Assembly: GCA_025362765.1 (NCBI GenBank)
Contig: JANYFI010000616.1
Coordinates: forward strand, 1-10,471
DNA: 10,471 nucleotides
Direction: 5' to 3'
From: Ferruginibacter sp.
GTDB taxonomy: Bacteria > Bacteroidota > Bacteroidia > Chitinophagales > Chitinophagaceae
This document shows, in pieces, positions 1 through 6,654 of this stretch; positions within the stretch are counted from its first letter, which is position 1; each line of letters begins with the position of its first letter. The notes beneath the pieces were generated by a model. That model saw only the letters and a program-made list of their open reading frames with translations. It had not been told where the DNA came from and ran no database searches. Both the position numbers and the translations under genes were made by a program.

Positions 1-1
1 A

Positions 2-22
2 TTCTTAATTCTTAATTTTTAA
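2..22. repeat. three tandem heptamers at the left window edge
   Basis: Three consecutive 7-bp units are visible: TTCTTAA (2-8), TTCTTAA (9-15) and TTTTTAA (16-22). They abut the TTG at 23-25 that I take as the -33 element of the next gene. The array may continue left of the window. Heptameric AT-rich arrays of this kind occur between genes in many Bacteroidota; any effect on transcription is inference. Confidence 0.6.
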
Positions 23-52
23 TTGGCCTTTATGTAATCCATTTTTTATTTG
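23..52 (+). promoter_or_regulatory. Bacteroidota-type promoter for the DUF4139 gene
   Basis: TTG at 23-25 (-33 element), a 19-bp spacer, then TTTATTTG at 45-52. This differs at one position from the Bacteroidota -7 consensus TAnnTTTG. It gives a leader of roughly 20 nt to the ATG at 77. It also argues against starting the gene at the TTG at 50-52, which would lie inside the promoter. Confidence 0.5.
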
Positions 53-76
53 CATCTGTTCAAAAAACAGATCAAC

Positions 77-1897
77 ATGAAAAAAATAATCTTCTTAATT
101 TTTGCAGTTTACTCCGCTTGTTTTGTCTCGGCCAAAGACGGCAATGGCAATACAGTTAAAGCTACACTTAGCGGCGTAACCGTGTACCGGCAAGGTGCAG
201 AAATGAACCACCAGGCAAAAGCACAACTGACCAATGGTAACAACGAATTGGTAATTGAAAACATTAGCAATGTGCTGGATCCAAACAGTATTCAGGTAAA
301 TTGTGATGGCAATGTCACCGTGATGGGCATTGAGTTTAGTACCGATTATTTAAAGGAAGAAGTTAAGTCGCCTGCGATTCGCTCGCTGGAAGATTCTGTA
401 GAAAAAATCGGCAGGGAGATGGACAGAAACAATGCCTCAATCAATATTGTAAATGATTTAATCAGTGTATTAAAAGCTAATAAGGAAATTAAGGGAACGC
501 AAACAGGGTTGAGTGTGGCCGAACTTATGAAACTGATGGAATATTATAAAACAAAATCGGCTGAATTGCAGAATGAACTCTCCGTGTTAAACCAGCAAGT
601 GGTAAAGCAGAAACAACAATTACAAAAGCTAACGGAACAAATAGCTGAAGAGCAGAAGAAAAACACCAAGGCAGCAGGTAAATTAATTTTGCAATTGAAT
701 TGTGCCGTGGCGGGAAAATACGATTTCAAGATTAGTTATGTAACACAAAATGCCTACTGGACGCCGTTTTATGATCTCCGTGCGGTAAGTATCTCTGCGC
801 CTTTAAAAATCGTTTACCGGGCAAAAATATTTCAAACAACAGGTATCGACTGGCAACAGGTAAAGTTAAGTTTATCTACTTCTACACCCAGCCAAACCGG
901 CAATGCGCCTTTGTTCAACAGTTGGTTTTTAAGTTATATCAACCCGGTAAATTACTATGATAAATCGATCGGTGTTGTAAATTCAATTGGGTATGCAAGT
1001 CCTTCAGTTGCGTTGGCAGGAAGTGTTGCGGGTTTAACGGTAAGTGAAGTCGCCGATAGTCCAGTAAATATTAGGGGAGAAGCAAGTTTCAATAATTCGC
1101 CACTTTATTTAGTCAATGGTAATGAAATGTCGTTGGGCGAATTTAAAAAAATAAGAAACAGTGCTATTAAAAGTACACAGGTTTTAAAAGATGCCGCAGC
1201 AACAAATTTATATGGTTCCCGTGCCAGCGGAGGTGCTATTATTGTTACATTAAAAGATGGCCTCGACGACTACATCACCGTAGCTGATAAAGAACTGAAT
1301 GTAACATTTGATATTGATTTGCCTTATGATGTACCAACTAATGGCAAGGCGCAAACAGCCGTGTTAAAAGAATACCAGGTGCCTGCAACCTATCAGTTTT
1401 ACACTGTGCCCAAACTGGATAAAGAAGTGTTTTTACTGGCACAAATTGCTGATTGGGAAAAGCTGAACCTGTTGCCTGGCGAAGCCAATATTATTTTTGA
1501 AGGCACTTATATTGGCAAATCATTCATTGATCCTTCGTCAACGCAGGACACATTGAACCTAACTATGGGCCGCGACAAAAGGGTAGTTGTGAAGAGAGAA
1601 AAGCTAATGGATTTTAGCAGCATAAAATTTTTGGGCTCCAACAAAAAGCAAACATTTACCTACGAAATAACGGTGAAAAATAATAAAAAAGAAGCGGTCA
1701 ATATCTTGCTCAAAGATCAATATCCTTTATCTCAAAATAAAGAAATAGAAGTTGAATTGCTGCAAAGTGACGGTGCGTCCGTAAATACCGAAACAGGTGT
1801 GTTAAACTGGAAGTTGCAACTGGCGCCAAACGAAAGCAAAAAAGTACGCATCAGTTATAGCGTTAAATATCCAAAAGATAAAACGTTGAATTTGTAA
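77..1897 (+). CDS. secreted DUF4140/DUF4139 (MuiA-like) protein with inserted SusC-type plug segment
   Basis: 606 aa from the ATG at 77. I chose this over the in-frame TTG at 50 because the protein then opens with a clean signal peptide (MKKIIFLIFAV...CFVSA) and the TTG sits in the promoter. Order of parts: a DUF4140-like N-terminal domain at about residues 26-92 (VTVYRQGAEM and LDPNSIQV motifs); a long Gln/Lys/Glu-rich coiled coil at about 100-196; and a DUF4139 beta-rich domain from about 206 to the end (YWTPFYDLRA near 227-235, C-terminal YPKDKTLNL). Inside DUF4139, at about residues 306-395, is a stretch resembling the plug of SusC/RagA TonB-dependent receptors: AGLTV, an IRG, PLYLVNG, then VLKDAAATNLYGSRASGG and a final TLKDG. 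No beta-barrel follows. MuiA-family proteins have no firmly known biochemical role, and I infer an exported periplasmic or envelope protein. It appears to be a single-gene unit, with 165 bp before the next gene. Family call is strong; the function of the insert is unknown. Confidence 0.88.
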   Translation: MKKIIFLIFAVYSACFVSAKDGNGNTVKATLSGVTVYRQGAEMNHQAKAQLTNGNNELVIENISNVLDPNSIQVNCDGNVTVMGIEFSTDYLKEEVKSPAIRSLEDSVEKIGREMDRNNASINIVNDLISVLKANKEIKGTQTGLSVAELMKLMEYYKTKSAELQNELSVLNQQVVKQKQQLQKLTEQIAEEQKKNTKAAGKLILQLNCAVAGKYDFKISYVTQNAYWTPFYDLRAVSISAPLKIVYRAKIFQTTGIDWQQVKLSLSTSTPSQTGNAPLFNSWFLSYINPVNYYDKSIGVVNSIGYASPSVALAGSVAGLTVSEVADSPVNIRGEASFNNSPLYLVNGNEMSLGEFKKIRNSAIKSTQVLKDAAATNLYGSRASGGAIIVTLKDGLDDYITVADKELNVTFDIDLPYDVPTNGKAQTAVLKEYQVPATYQFYTVPKLDKEVFLLAQIADWEKLNLLPGEANIIFEGTYIGKSFIDPSSTQDTLNLTMGRDKRVVVKREKLMDFSSIKFLGSNKKQTFTYEITVKNNKKEAVNILLKDQYPLSQNKEIEVELLQSDGASVNTETGVLNWKLQLAPNESKKVRISYSVKYPKDKTLNL

Positions 1898-1940
1898 GAG
1901 GGCTTCCCTGCTCCTGAAAAAATTGAAGCGTCTTCGCCAA

Positions 1941-1961
1941 GGGAAAGTTCAGGACTTTTCC
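1941..1961. other. small inverted repeat
   Basis: GGGAAAGT (1941-1948) can pair with ACTTTTCC (1954-1961) around the loop TCAGG, giving 8 pairs with one G-U. No T-run follows on either strand, so this is not a standard terminator. It belongs to a cluster of small dyads between 1898 and 2031. Confidence 0.35.
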
Positions 1962-1974
1962 AATACGAAAAGCG

Positions 1975-1988
1975 TTTCAAATTTGAAA
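1975..1988. promoter_or_regulatory. perfect 14-bp palindrome, possible operator
   Basis: TTTCAAATTTGAAA at 1975-1988 is its own reverse complement. It lies about 47 bp upstream of the -7 box of the thioesterase gene. In AT-rich DNA a palindrome of this length can arise by chance, so a regulatory role is only a possibility. Confidence 0.3.
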
Positions 1989-1998
1989 GTGCTAAGAA

Positions 1999-2031
1999 CC
2001 CTCCTTTGGAAGGCAGGGCGGTCACTTTTTT
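1999..2031 (+). terminator. candidate terminator of the DUF4139 gene
   Basis: CCCTCCTT (1999-2006) pairs with AAGGCAGGG (2010-2018) with one bulged C and a TGG loop. A run of six T follows at 2026-2031. The seven bases between stem and T-run are more than usual, so this may be a weak terminator or a dispersed intergenic hairpin element. Confidence 0.35.
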
Positions 2032-2034
2032 ATT

Positions 2035-2042
2035 TACATTTG
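2035..2042 (+). promoter_or_regulatory. -7 promoter box of the thioesterase gene
   Basis: TACATTTG matches the Bacteroidota TAnnTTTG -7 element exactly and lies 20 bp before the ATG at 2063. No TTG -33 element is seen at the usual 19-21 bp spacing. Confidence 0.5.
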
Positions 2043-2062
2043 TATTTCTACAATAAAAATCT

Positions 2063-2488
2063 ATGGCTGATTATTTTAAACAAATAGAAATACGCTGGAG
2101 CGACCTGGATCCAAATTTTCATTTACGGCATTCCGCTTATTATGATTTTGGCGCCTACAGCCGCATATCTTTTATGAATGAAAATGGTATTACACCACAG
2201 GTATTGGGCGAGGCGCACATAGGTCCGGTAATTTTTCGGGAAGAGTGTGTGTTTAGAAAGGAGATAAAATTTGGCGACGAGGTTAAGATCAATTTAAAAT
2301 TAGCCAAATCTAATGACGATTTTTCACGTTGGACCATGGTACATGAAATTTGGAAAAATAATGACATATTATGTGCAATAATCACTGTTGACGGCGCCTG
2401 GCTGAATACGGTACATCGCAAACTAACAACACCGCCTCAATCAATTAGAGAGTTGTTTAACAGCCAGTCGAACTATACCGGAGAGTAG
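2063..2488 (+). CDS. acyl-CoA thioesterase, 4HBT hotdog fold
   Basis: 141 aa, a normal length for a single hotdog domain. The N-terminal segment IRWSDLDPNFHLRHSAYYDF (residues 10-29) has the YbgC/4HBT signature: an Asp-rich loop (D14, D16), then P-N-x-H before the long helix. D16 is the likely catalytic acid by analogy with the family. A second half with alternating strands (FREECVFRKEIKFGDEV, then WTMVHEIWKNND and IITVDGAWL) completes the fold. Members hydrolyse acyl-CoA thioesters in the cytoplasm; the acyl chain cannot be told from sequence. No signal peptide is present. An exact -7 box precedes it and 95 bp separate it from the transporter downstream, which has its own -7 box, so it is probably transcribed alone. 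Confidence 0.85.
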   Translation: MADYFKQIEIRWSDLDPNFHLRHSAYYDFGAYSRISFMNENGITPQVLGEAHIGPVIFREECVFRKEIKFGDEVKINLKLAKSNDDFSRWTMVHEIWKNNDILCAIITVDGAWLNTVHRKLTTPPQSIRELFNSQSNYTGE

Positions 2489-2508
2489 TACCAGCGGCAT
2501 AAAATTTA

Positions 2509-2536
2509 ATCTCTTACTTTTCTGCGTATCTCTTAC
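2509..2536. repeat. 9-bp direct repeat upstream of the MFS gene
   Basis: ATCTCTTAC occurs at 2509-2517 and again at 2528-2536, 19 bp apart start to start, ending about 28 bp upstream of the -7 box of the transporter. The spacing places the two copies on nearly the same face of the helix, as with tandem regulator half-sites. Regulatory meaning is inferred. Confidence 0.35.
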
Positions 2537-2564
2537 AGAGACCATACCCAATGCCGTAAATAAA

Positions 2565-2572
2565 TATCTTTG
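2565..2572 (+). promoter_or_regulatory. -7 promoter box of the MFS transporter gene
   Basis: TATCTTTG matches TAnnTTTG exactly, 11 bp before the ATG at 2584. A -33 TTG is not evident. The leader would be very short. Confidence 0.45.
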
Positions 2573-2583
2573 CCGTCCTTTTT

Positions 2584-3822
2584 ATGATCAATACTACAAT
2601 CAACTTATATAAAAACGCTTATGCCGGCTTAACCCGAAAAATGTGGTTATTATCGCTGGTGATGCTCATAAACAGGAGCGGTAGCATGGTGCTTGCATTC
2701 ATGACCTTGTATTGTCACCATATGGGGTACACCATGCAGCAGGGAGGATGGGTAGTTGCTATCTATGGTCTTGGCTCGCTGGCGGGTGCATTCGCAGGTG
2801 GCAAACTCAGTGATCGTTTTGGATTTTATTACACCCAGTTTTCATCGTTGATATTGGGCGGTATTTTATTTATGGTGCTGGGGTTAATGCAATCATACGG
2901 CGCTATTTGTATTTGTACTTTTTTTTTGAGCATGGTCAATGAGGCTTTTAGGCCAGCCAATGCTACTGCCATTGCATACTATAGCTCGCCTGAAAACAGA
3001 ACACAATCTTTTTCTTTGGTGAGGCTGGCCATTAACATCGGCTGGGGCGTAGGCAGCGCTTTGGGCGGCTTGCTTGCCTCCATCAATTATCATTTATTAT
3101 TTTGGGTAGATGGCTGTACTAATATACTGGCGGCTTTTTTATTGCTTGCCATTCTGCCAAAAATAACACTGGCCCAACAAAAACAGTTGCGGCAAACAAA
3201 AGAAAAGATCAGCGGTATAACAAAAGCATTGTCCGCTTACAATGACAAACCGTTTTTAATATTTTTAAGCCTGCAGGTGCTATTTGCCGTTTGCTTTTTT
3301 CAGTTGTTTACTACTGTGCCTTTATATTTTAAAGAAGGGTTACAACTAAATGAGTTTTTAATTGGCGTGGTAATGGCAGTGAATGGTTTATTGATTGCAC
3401 TGGTTGAAATGGTAGTAGTGTTTAAACTGGAAGGCAGAAAACCTTACCTGGTACTGATGTCATACGGCTCGTTGGTAATGGCATTTTCTTTTTTACTGTT
3501 GAACATTTCTTTTATTCACGGCTTTGTGCTTGCATTAATATTTATGATTTTTATAACTGTTTCGGAGATGACTGCGATGCCCTTTATGAACAGTTATTAT
3601 ATTGGTAGAAGCAATGAAAGCAACCGCGGGCAATACGCAGCCTTATACACCATGGCATGGAGCCTGGCGCAGGTAATAGGCAGCAGTAGCGGAACACAAA
3701 TAGTACAAGCTACGGGTTTTTTTAATTTATGGTGGATTATTGCACTCCTTAGTGTTATAGGAGCTACCGGCTACCGGTATTTATACAGGCAAAATGTTAA
3801 AAATCATTTACCTGCAACCTGA
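2584..3822 (+). CDS. MFS transporter, DHA1-type drug/metabolite exporter
   Basis: 412 aa, the usual length for a 12-helix major facilitator. Hydrophobic segments run through the whole protein, with a charged central loop around residues 195-215 (KITLAQQKQLRQTKEKISG) between the two six-helix halves. Classic motif A is visible between helices 2 and 3: GGKLSDRFG at residues 72-80. The INRSGSM segment in helix 1 (residues 29-35) and MNEAFRPANATA-like region in helix 4 are typical of the MdtH-like DHA1 branch. It should use the proton gradient to export a small compound across the inner membrane; the substrate cannot be read from sequence. It has its own -7 box. The next gene begins 34 bp downstream at its preferred start, or overlaps by 29 bp at the longest one, so co-transcription with the DUF1223 gene is likely. 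Confidence 0.88.
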   Translation: MINTTINLYKNAYAGLTRKMWLLSLVMLINRSGSMVLAFMTLYCHHMGYTMQQGGWVVAIYGLGSLAGAFAGGKLSDRFGFYYTQFSSLILGGILFMVLGLMQSYGAICICTFFLSMVNEAFRPANATAIAYYSSPENRTQSFSLVRLAINIGWGVGSALGGLLASINYHLLFWVDGCTNILAAFLLLAILPKITLAQQKQLRQTKEKISGITKALSAYNDKPFLIFLSLQVLFAVCFFQLFTTVPLYFKEGLQLNEFLIGVVMAVNGLLIALVEMVVVFKLEGRKPYLVLMSYGSLVMAFSFLLLNISFIHGFVLALIFMIFITVSEMTAMPFMNSYYIGRSNESNRGQYAALYTMAWSLAQVIGSSSGTQIVQATGFFNLWWIIALLSVIGATGYRYLYRQNVKNHLPAT

Positions 3823-3856
3823 TGGTTTATTGCTTCGTACTTTAGAAAAAAGAGTC

Positions 3857-4627
3857 GTGAAGAAATTAATAAATATTCCTGCCACATTTTTTGTGGCGGC
3901 CATTGTAGTCGCCGCATTTGCATTTTGTTCTCTTAGAAAATCTCCTGTAAAATATGGCCCGCCAGTTGTAACCCCTGGGTTTGCCGTAATGGAGTTATTT
4001 ACCTCGCAGGGCTGCAGCAGTTGCCCTGCTGCTGATGAACTGTTTGGTAAGTATGCTGGGCAAAACAACCCCAATATCATTACACTTTCGTTACATGTAG
4101 ATTACTGGAACCGGCTTGGCTGGAAAGATTCTTTTAGTGATGCAGCCTTTTCCCAAAGGCAGCGGCAATATGCAGGCGCCATTGCAGGAAGTTCCGTTTA
4201 TACACCGCAGCTTGTTATCAACGGAACTATGGAAATGGTAGGAAGCGATGAAGCAAAAATTACGGCGTCCATAAAAAGGGCATTGTCACAAAAACCAATT
4301 GCCGCCATTTCGATCAGTAGTCATGAAATTAACAACGACACATTAAAGATCAGGTATGCCGCCACGGGAAACCTGGCCAATACCAACATATTGGCATTGC
4401 TGGTTCAAACCAATGCAGTTACAAAAATAAAAGCAGGAGAAAATAAAGGCGCAATGCTCACCGGTTATAACATTGTTAGAACGATGGTAACAACCCCGGC
4501 AAAACCTGAAGGAGCATGTCGTCTGCAGGTTCCGGACTCCTTTGAGCCGGGTAAATTCAGCCTTGTTCTGTTGCTACAGCAAACCGGTAAATTAATTATT
4601 ACCGGCGCAGTTAAACAGGTAATATAA
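3857..4627 (+). CDS. DUF1223 thioredoxin-fold protein, membrane-anchored or exported
   Basis: 256 aa from the GTG at 3857. I prefer this to the in-frame ATG at 3794, which overlaps the MFS gene and would put 21 poorly hydrophobic residues before the signal/anchor (KKLINIPATFFVAAIVVAAF). An A-rich ribosome-binding-like stretch precedes the GTG. The mature part opens with FAVMELFTSQGCSSCPAADE, a DUF1223 hallmark carrying a CxxC-type pair (C53, C56) within a thioredoxin-like fold. HVDYWNRLGW (about 80-89) and VYTPQLVINGT (about 114-124, with a likely cis-Pro at 117) are also family signatures. The C-terminal half is beta-rich. DUF1223 proteins are widespread but not functionally assigned; a periplasmic thiol-disulfide role is inference. 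It follows the MFS gene closely and ends at a shared terminator region. Confidence 0.82.
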   Translation: MKKLINIPATFFVAAIVVAAFAFCSLRKSPVKYGPPVVTPGFAVMELFTSQGCSSCPAADELFGKYAGQNNPNIITLSLHVDYWNRLGWKDSFSDAAFSQRQRQYAGAIAGSSVYTPQLVINGTMEMVGSDEAKITASIKRALSQKPIAAISISSHEINNDTLKIRYAATGNLANTNILALLVQTNAVTKIKAGENKGAMLTGYNIVRTMVTTPAKPEGACRLQVPDSFEPGKFSLVLLLQQTGKLIITGAVKQVI

Positions 4628-4631
4628 AAAA

Positions 4632-4654
4632 GCCGTTGCCTTTAAAGCAACGGC
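4632..4654 (-). terminator. intrinsic terminator between convergent genes
   Basis: GCCGTTGC (4632-4639) and GCAACGGC (4647-4654) form a perfect 8-bp GC-rich stem with a 7-nt loop. Read on the minus strand, the stem is followed by a run of T (the A-run at 4626-4631), so it best fits termination of the DUF6263 gene. It starts just after the DUF1223 stop and could also stop + strand transcripts, although no T-run follows in that direction. Confidence 0.8.
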
Positions 4655-4678
4655 CTCGTACCGACGGGGATAATTAAT

Positions 4679-5524
4679 TTATAATTCCTTTACCAAACTG
4701 GTGGAGGTAGCCTTTGCGGTAAGTGGCACCGATTGGCCCATCACGTCAATGGTACCCGTTAGATCCATGGTGCTTTTATTTTCTTTTTGCACATTCGATA
4801 TAATATCTACCATAACAGCTGAAGCAATTTTGCTCGTCATCACCGCATTCATATCCATACCCTGTATCTGCATGGTTTTGTTAACGTCCATTACACTGTT
4901 CACCGTAACATCAGCTACCTTATTAGCAATAGAGTTTAGTTTGTAAGTTCTTACCATTTTCAGTCCTTCGCTTTTTGTGCTGTCCTGCCAGCTGTCACCG
5001 GCTTTTTTGCCCTTTGGAATTACTAAAAATAACAAGGAGGTAACATTGTCCTGCCCACCACCCATCATTTCCATGATGGCAGCCATTGGGTTGCTGTCTG
5101 CGCTGTCATGTTTGGTAGTATCTTTTGCCGCCAGTGTTTTTCCTTCATTGGTTATGTCAAAATCTTTAGGCATGTTTATTTTGTCTTTGTAGACAGCACC
5201 TGCATCTCCGGCCATATCTTCCTTTTTTTCACTGTCGAAAGTTTTTTCCTGCCCCATACCGCTAAAACTTGATTTGATGGCTGTAATCGTTTGTGTGATG
5301 GTATAGTTGTTGTCTTTAGTGTCCTTTACCTCAGCACTTATTTTACTAACGCTGCCAATTTTCATTTCCATGCTCTGGCCCATCATCTCCTGTGTTACAT
5401 TACCATCGGCTGATGATTCTATAACAAAGTGCTGCCCTTTTTTAAGGGCGATTTTGCCAGTAGGCGTTTGTGCAAACGTTCCAACAGAGAGAACGGATAA
5501 AAAGACTATCAGTACTTTTTTCAT
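4679..5524 (-). CDS. secreted DUF6263 family protein, methionine-rich
   Basis: 281 aa with a clear signal peptide (MKKVLIVFLSVLSVGTFAQ, cleavage near residue 18-19). The body matches what I recall of Bacteroidota DUF6263 proteins: LKKGQHFVIES near 27-37, MMGQSMEMK near 47-55, VKDTKDNNYTITQTI near 66-80, FDSEKKEDMAG near 96-106, and VIPKGKKAGDSWQDS near 168-182. About 21 of 281 residues are Met (7.5 percent), clustered at 47-54, 147-154 and 218-229. There are no cysteines, catalytic motifs or membrane helices past the signal. The role is unknown; it is expected in the periplasm or at the outer membrane. It is a monocistronic unit with an exact -7 box upstream and a strong terminator just after its stop. 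Confidence 0.8.
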   Translation of the reverse strand: MKKVLIVFLSVLSVGTFAQTPTGKIALKKGQHFVIESSADGNVTQEMMGQSMEMKIGSVSKISAEVKDTKDNNYTITQTITAIKSSFSGMGQEKTFDSEKKEDMAGDAGAVYKDKINMPKDFDITNEGKTLAAKDTTKHDSADSNPMAAIMEMMGGGQDNVTSLLFLVIPKGKKAGDSWQDSTKSEGLKMVRTYKLNSIANKVADVTVNSVMDVNKTMQIQGMDMNAVMTSKIASAVMVDIISNVQKENKSTMDLTGTIDVMGQSVPLTAKATSTSLVKEL

Positions 5525-5546
5525 ATTTAATTTATTTTTTGGTTCG

Positions 5547-5554
5547 CAAATCTA
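5547..5554 (-). promoter_or_regulatory. -7 promoter box of the DUF6263 gene
   Basis: On the minus strand this reads TAGATTTG, an exact TAnnTTTG match, 22 bp before the start codon at 5524. No -33 TTG at standard spacing was found. Confidence 0.5.
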
Positions 5555-5617
5555 ATTACAATTGGGTGATATCCGTTTTTGTTTGCGATGTTTTCGATAA
5601 GGCGCTTTGTTTAACGG

Positions 5618-5651
5618 GAAACATTGTGTCAAAACAGTGTGTTGAAACAGT
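5618..5651. repeat. 13-bp-periodic repeat in the divergent promoter region
   Basis: GTGTCAAAACAGT (5626-5638) is followed directly by GTGTTGAAACAGT (5639-5651), identical at 11 of 13 positions. A third partial copy, sharing GAAACA at 5618-5623, keeps the 13-bp phase with AAAACA at 5631 and GAAACA at 5644. The block lies between the divergent -7 boxes at 5547-5554 and 5735-5742. A regulator-binding array is a plausible but untested reading. Confidence 0.4.
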
Positions 5652-5734
5652 TTTCGGCAGTAATTGTTCGCAAAGGCCGGCAGGAGGTCAACGGTTCATT
5701 TTGCAAAAAAAAGTGAAAAAAAATTAATGCGCAG

Positions 5735-5742
5735 TACCTTTG
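5735..5742 (+). promoter_or_regulatory. -7 promoter box of cbpA-cbpM
   Basis: TACCTTTG matches TAnnTTTG exactly, 22 bp before the cbpA ATG. It is preceded by an A-rich tract (about 5704-5723). No CIRCE-type heat-shock inverted repeat was seen in the 240-bp upstream region. Confidence 0.55.
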
Positions 5743-5764
5743 TAAAAAGTACAAAAACAACGTT

Positions 5765-6646
5765 ATGGAATTTGTAGATTATTACAGCATATTGGGCGTT
5801 GATAAAAAAGCTACGGAAGAAGATATCAAAAAAGCCTACCGCAGGCAGGCAAGAAAACTGCATCCCGACTTAAACCCTAATGATAAAGATGCACATAAAA
5901 AATTTCAGCAGGTAAATGAGGCCAATGAAGTGTTGAGCGATCCTGAAAAAAGAAAAAAATATGATCAGTATGGAAAAGACTGGCAACATGCGGACCAGTT
6001 TGAACAACAACGCCGCTCGCAAAGGCAATCACCATTTTCTTCCGGCGGCCAGCAGTTTGAAGGCGGCGATGAAGGAGATTTTTCAAGTTTTTTTGAATCT
6101 ATGTTTGGAGGATCAGGCCGCAGCAGGCAAACAAAATTCAGGGGACAGGATTTTAATGCTGAATTACATCTTGGTTTAACAGAAGCCATGGAAACCCACC
6201 AGCAAACGTTGACTGTAAACGGAAAAAATATTCGGATTACCATTCCGGCGGGTGTTGATAACGGTCAGATCATTAAGTTAAAAGGGCATGGCGCACCGGG
6301 TGGAAATGGTGGCCCGGCCGGAGATTTGTTTATAACTTTTGTAATAGCGCCACACGCCGGTTTTAAAAGAGTGGGCAATGATTTATATACTCATGCGGAG
6401 ATTGATTTATATACAGCGATGCTGGGAGGTGAAACGACAATTGAAACGCTGAAGGGAAAAGTAAAATTAAAAGTGACTCCTGAAACCCAATACGCCACCA
6501 AGATAAGGTTAAAGGGAAAAGGTTTTCCGGTGTATAAAAAAGAAGGGGAGTTTGGCGATTTGTATGTTACTTATGATATAAAATTACCCACTAATCTCAC
6601 TGAAAAACAGAAAGAACTATTCACTGAATTGTCAAAGCTTAAATAA
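5765..6646 (+). CDS. cbpA: CbpA-type DnaJ-like co-chaperone
   Basis: 293 aa, close to the usual CbpA length. The J domain spans about residues 5-70 ([20 protein letters not shown]) with an intact HPD at 33-35, which stimulates DnaK ATPase. It is followed by a short Gln/Gly/Phe/Ser-rich linker (about 75-120). Two beta-sandwich substrate-binding domains follow, at about 128-200 and 205-275, including [19 protein letters not shown] (158-176) and [20 protein letters not shown]. There is no CxxCxGxG zinc finger, so this is a class B/CbpA protein and not true DnaJ. It should act in the cytoplasm, handing unfolded clients to DnaK. It is followed after 8 bp by its modulator gene, which strongly supports the CbpA name. 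Transcription probably starts at the -7 box 22 bp upstream. Confidence 0.93.
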   Translation: MEFVDYYSILGVDKKATEEDIKKAYRRQARKLHPDLNPNDKDAHKKFQQVNEANEVLSDPEKRKKYDQYGKDWQHADQFEQQRRSQRQSPFSSGGQQFEGGDEGDFSSFFESMFGGSGRSRQTKFRGQDFNAELHLGLTEAMETHQQTLTVNGKNIRITIPAGVDNGQIIKLKGHGAPGGNGGPAGDLFITFVIAPHAGFKRVGNDLYTHAEIDLYTAMLGGETTIETLKGKVKLKVTPETQYATKIRLKGKGFPVYKKEGEFGDLYVTYDIKLPTNLTEKQKELFTELSKLK

Positions 6647-6654
6647 ATGATCGT

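Noticed and set aside
1898..2056. In-frame stop-free stretch of 52 codons after the DUF4139 TAA, considered as readthrough or a broken C-terminus
   Set aside because: The protein already ends with the usual DUF4139 tail (YPKDKTLNL), and the stretch is full of DNA dyads and a T-run, which fits an intergenic element better than coding sequence.
3808..4080. 90-codon minus-strand open frame opposite the DUF1223 gene
   Set aside because: It is a mirror of the DUF1223 coding sequence with no promoter box and no recognisable domain.
2584..4627. The exporter plus thioredoxin-fold gene as a possible biosynthetic or resistance cassette
   Set aside because: There is no biosynthetic enzyme, regulator or mobility gene beside them; both families are common singletons, so proximity alone does not support a dedicated system.
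5470..5727. 85-codon + strand open frame spanning the DUF6263 start and the divergent intergenic region
   Set aside because: It starts antisense inside the DUF6263 signal peptide and crosses the promoter region; the composition is not protein-like and no domain is seen.
5525..5764. CIRCE or similar heat-shock operator upstream of cbpA
   Set aside because: I looked for the TTAGCACTC-N9-GAGTGCTAA pattern and saw nothing close; only the 13-bp-periodic repeat is present.
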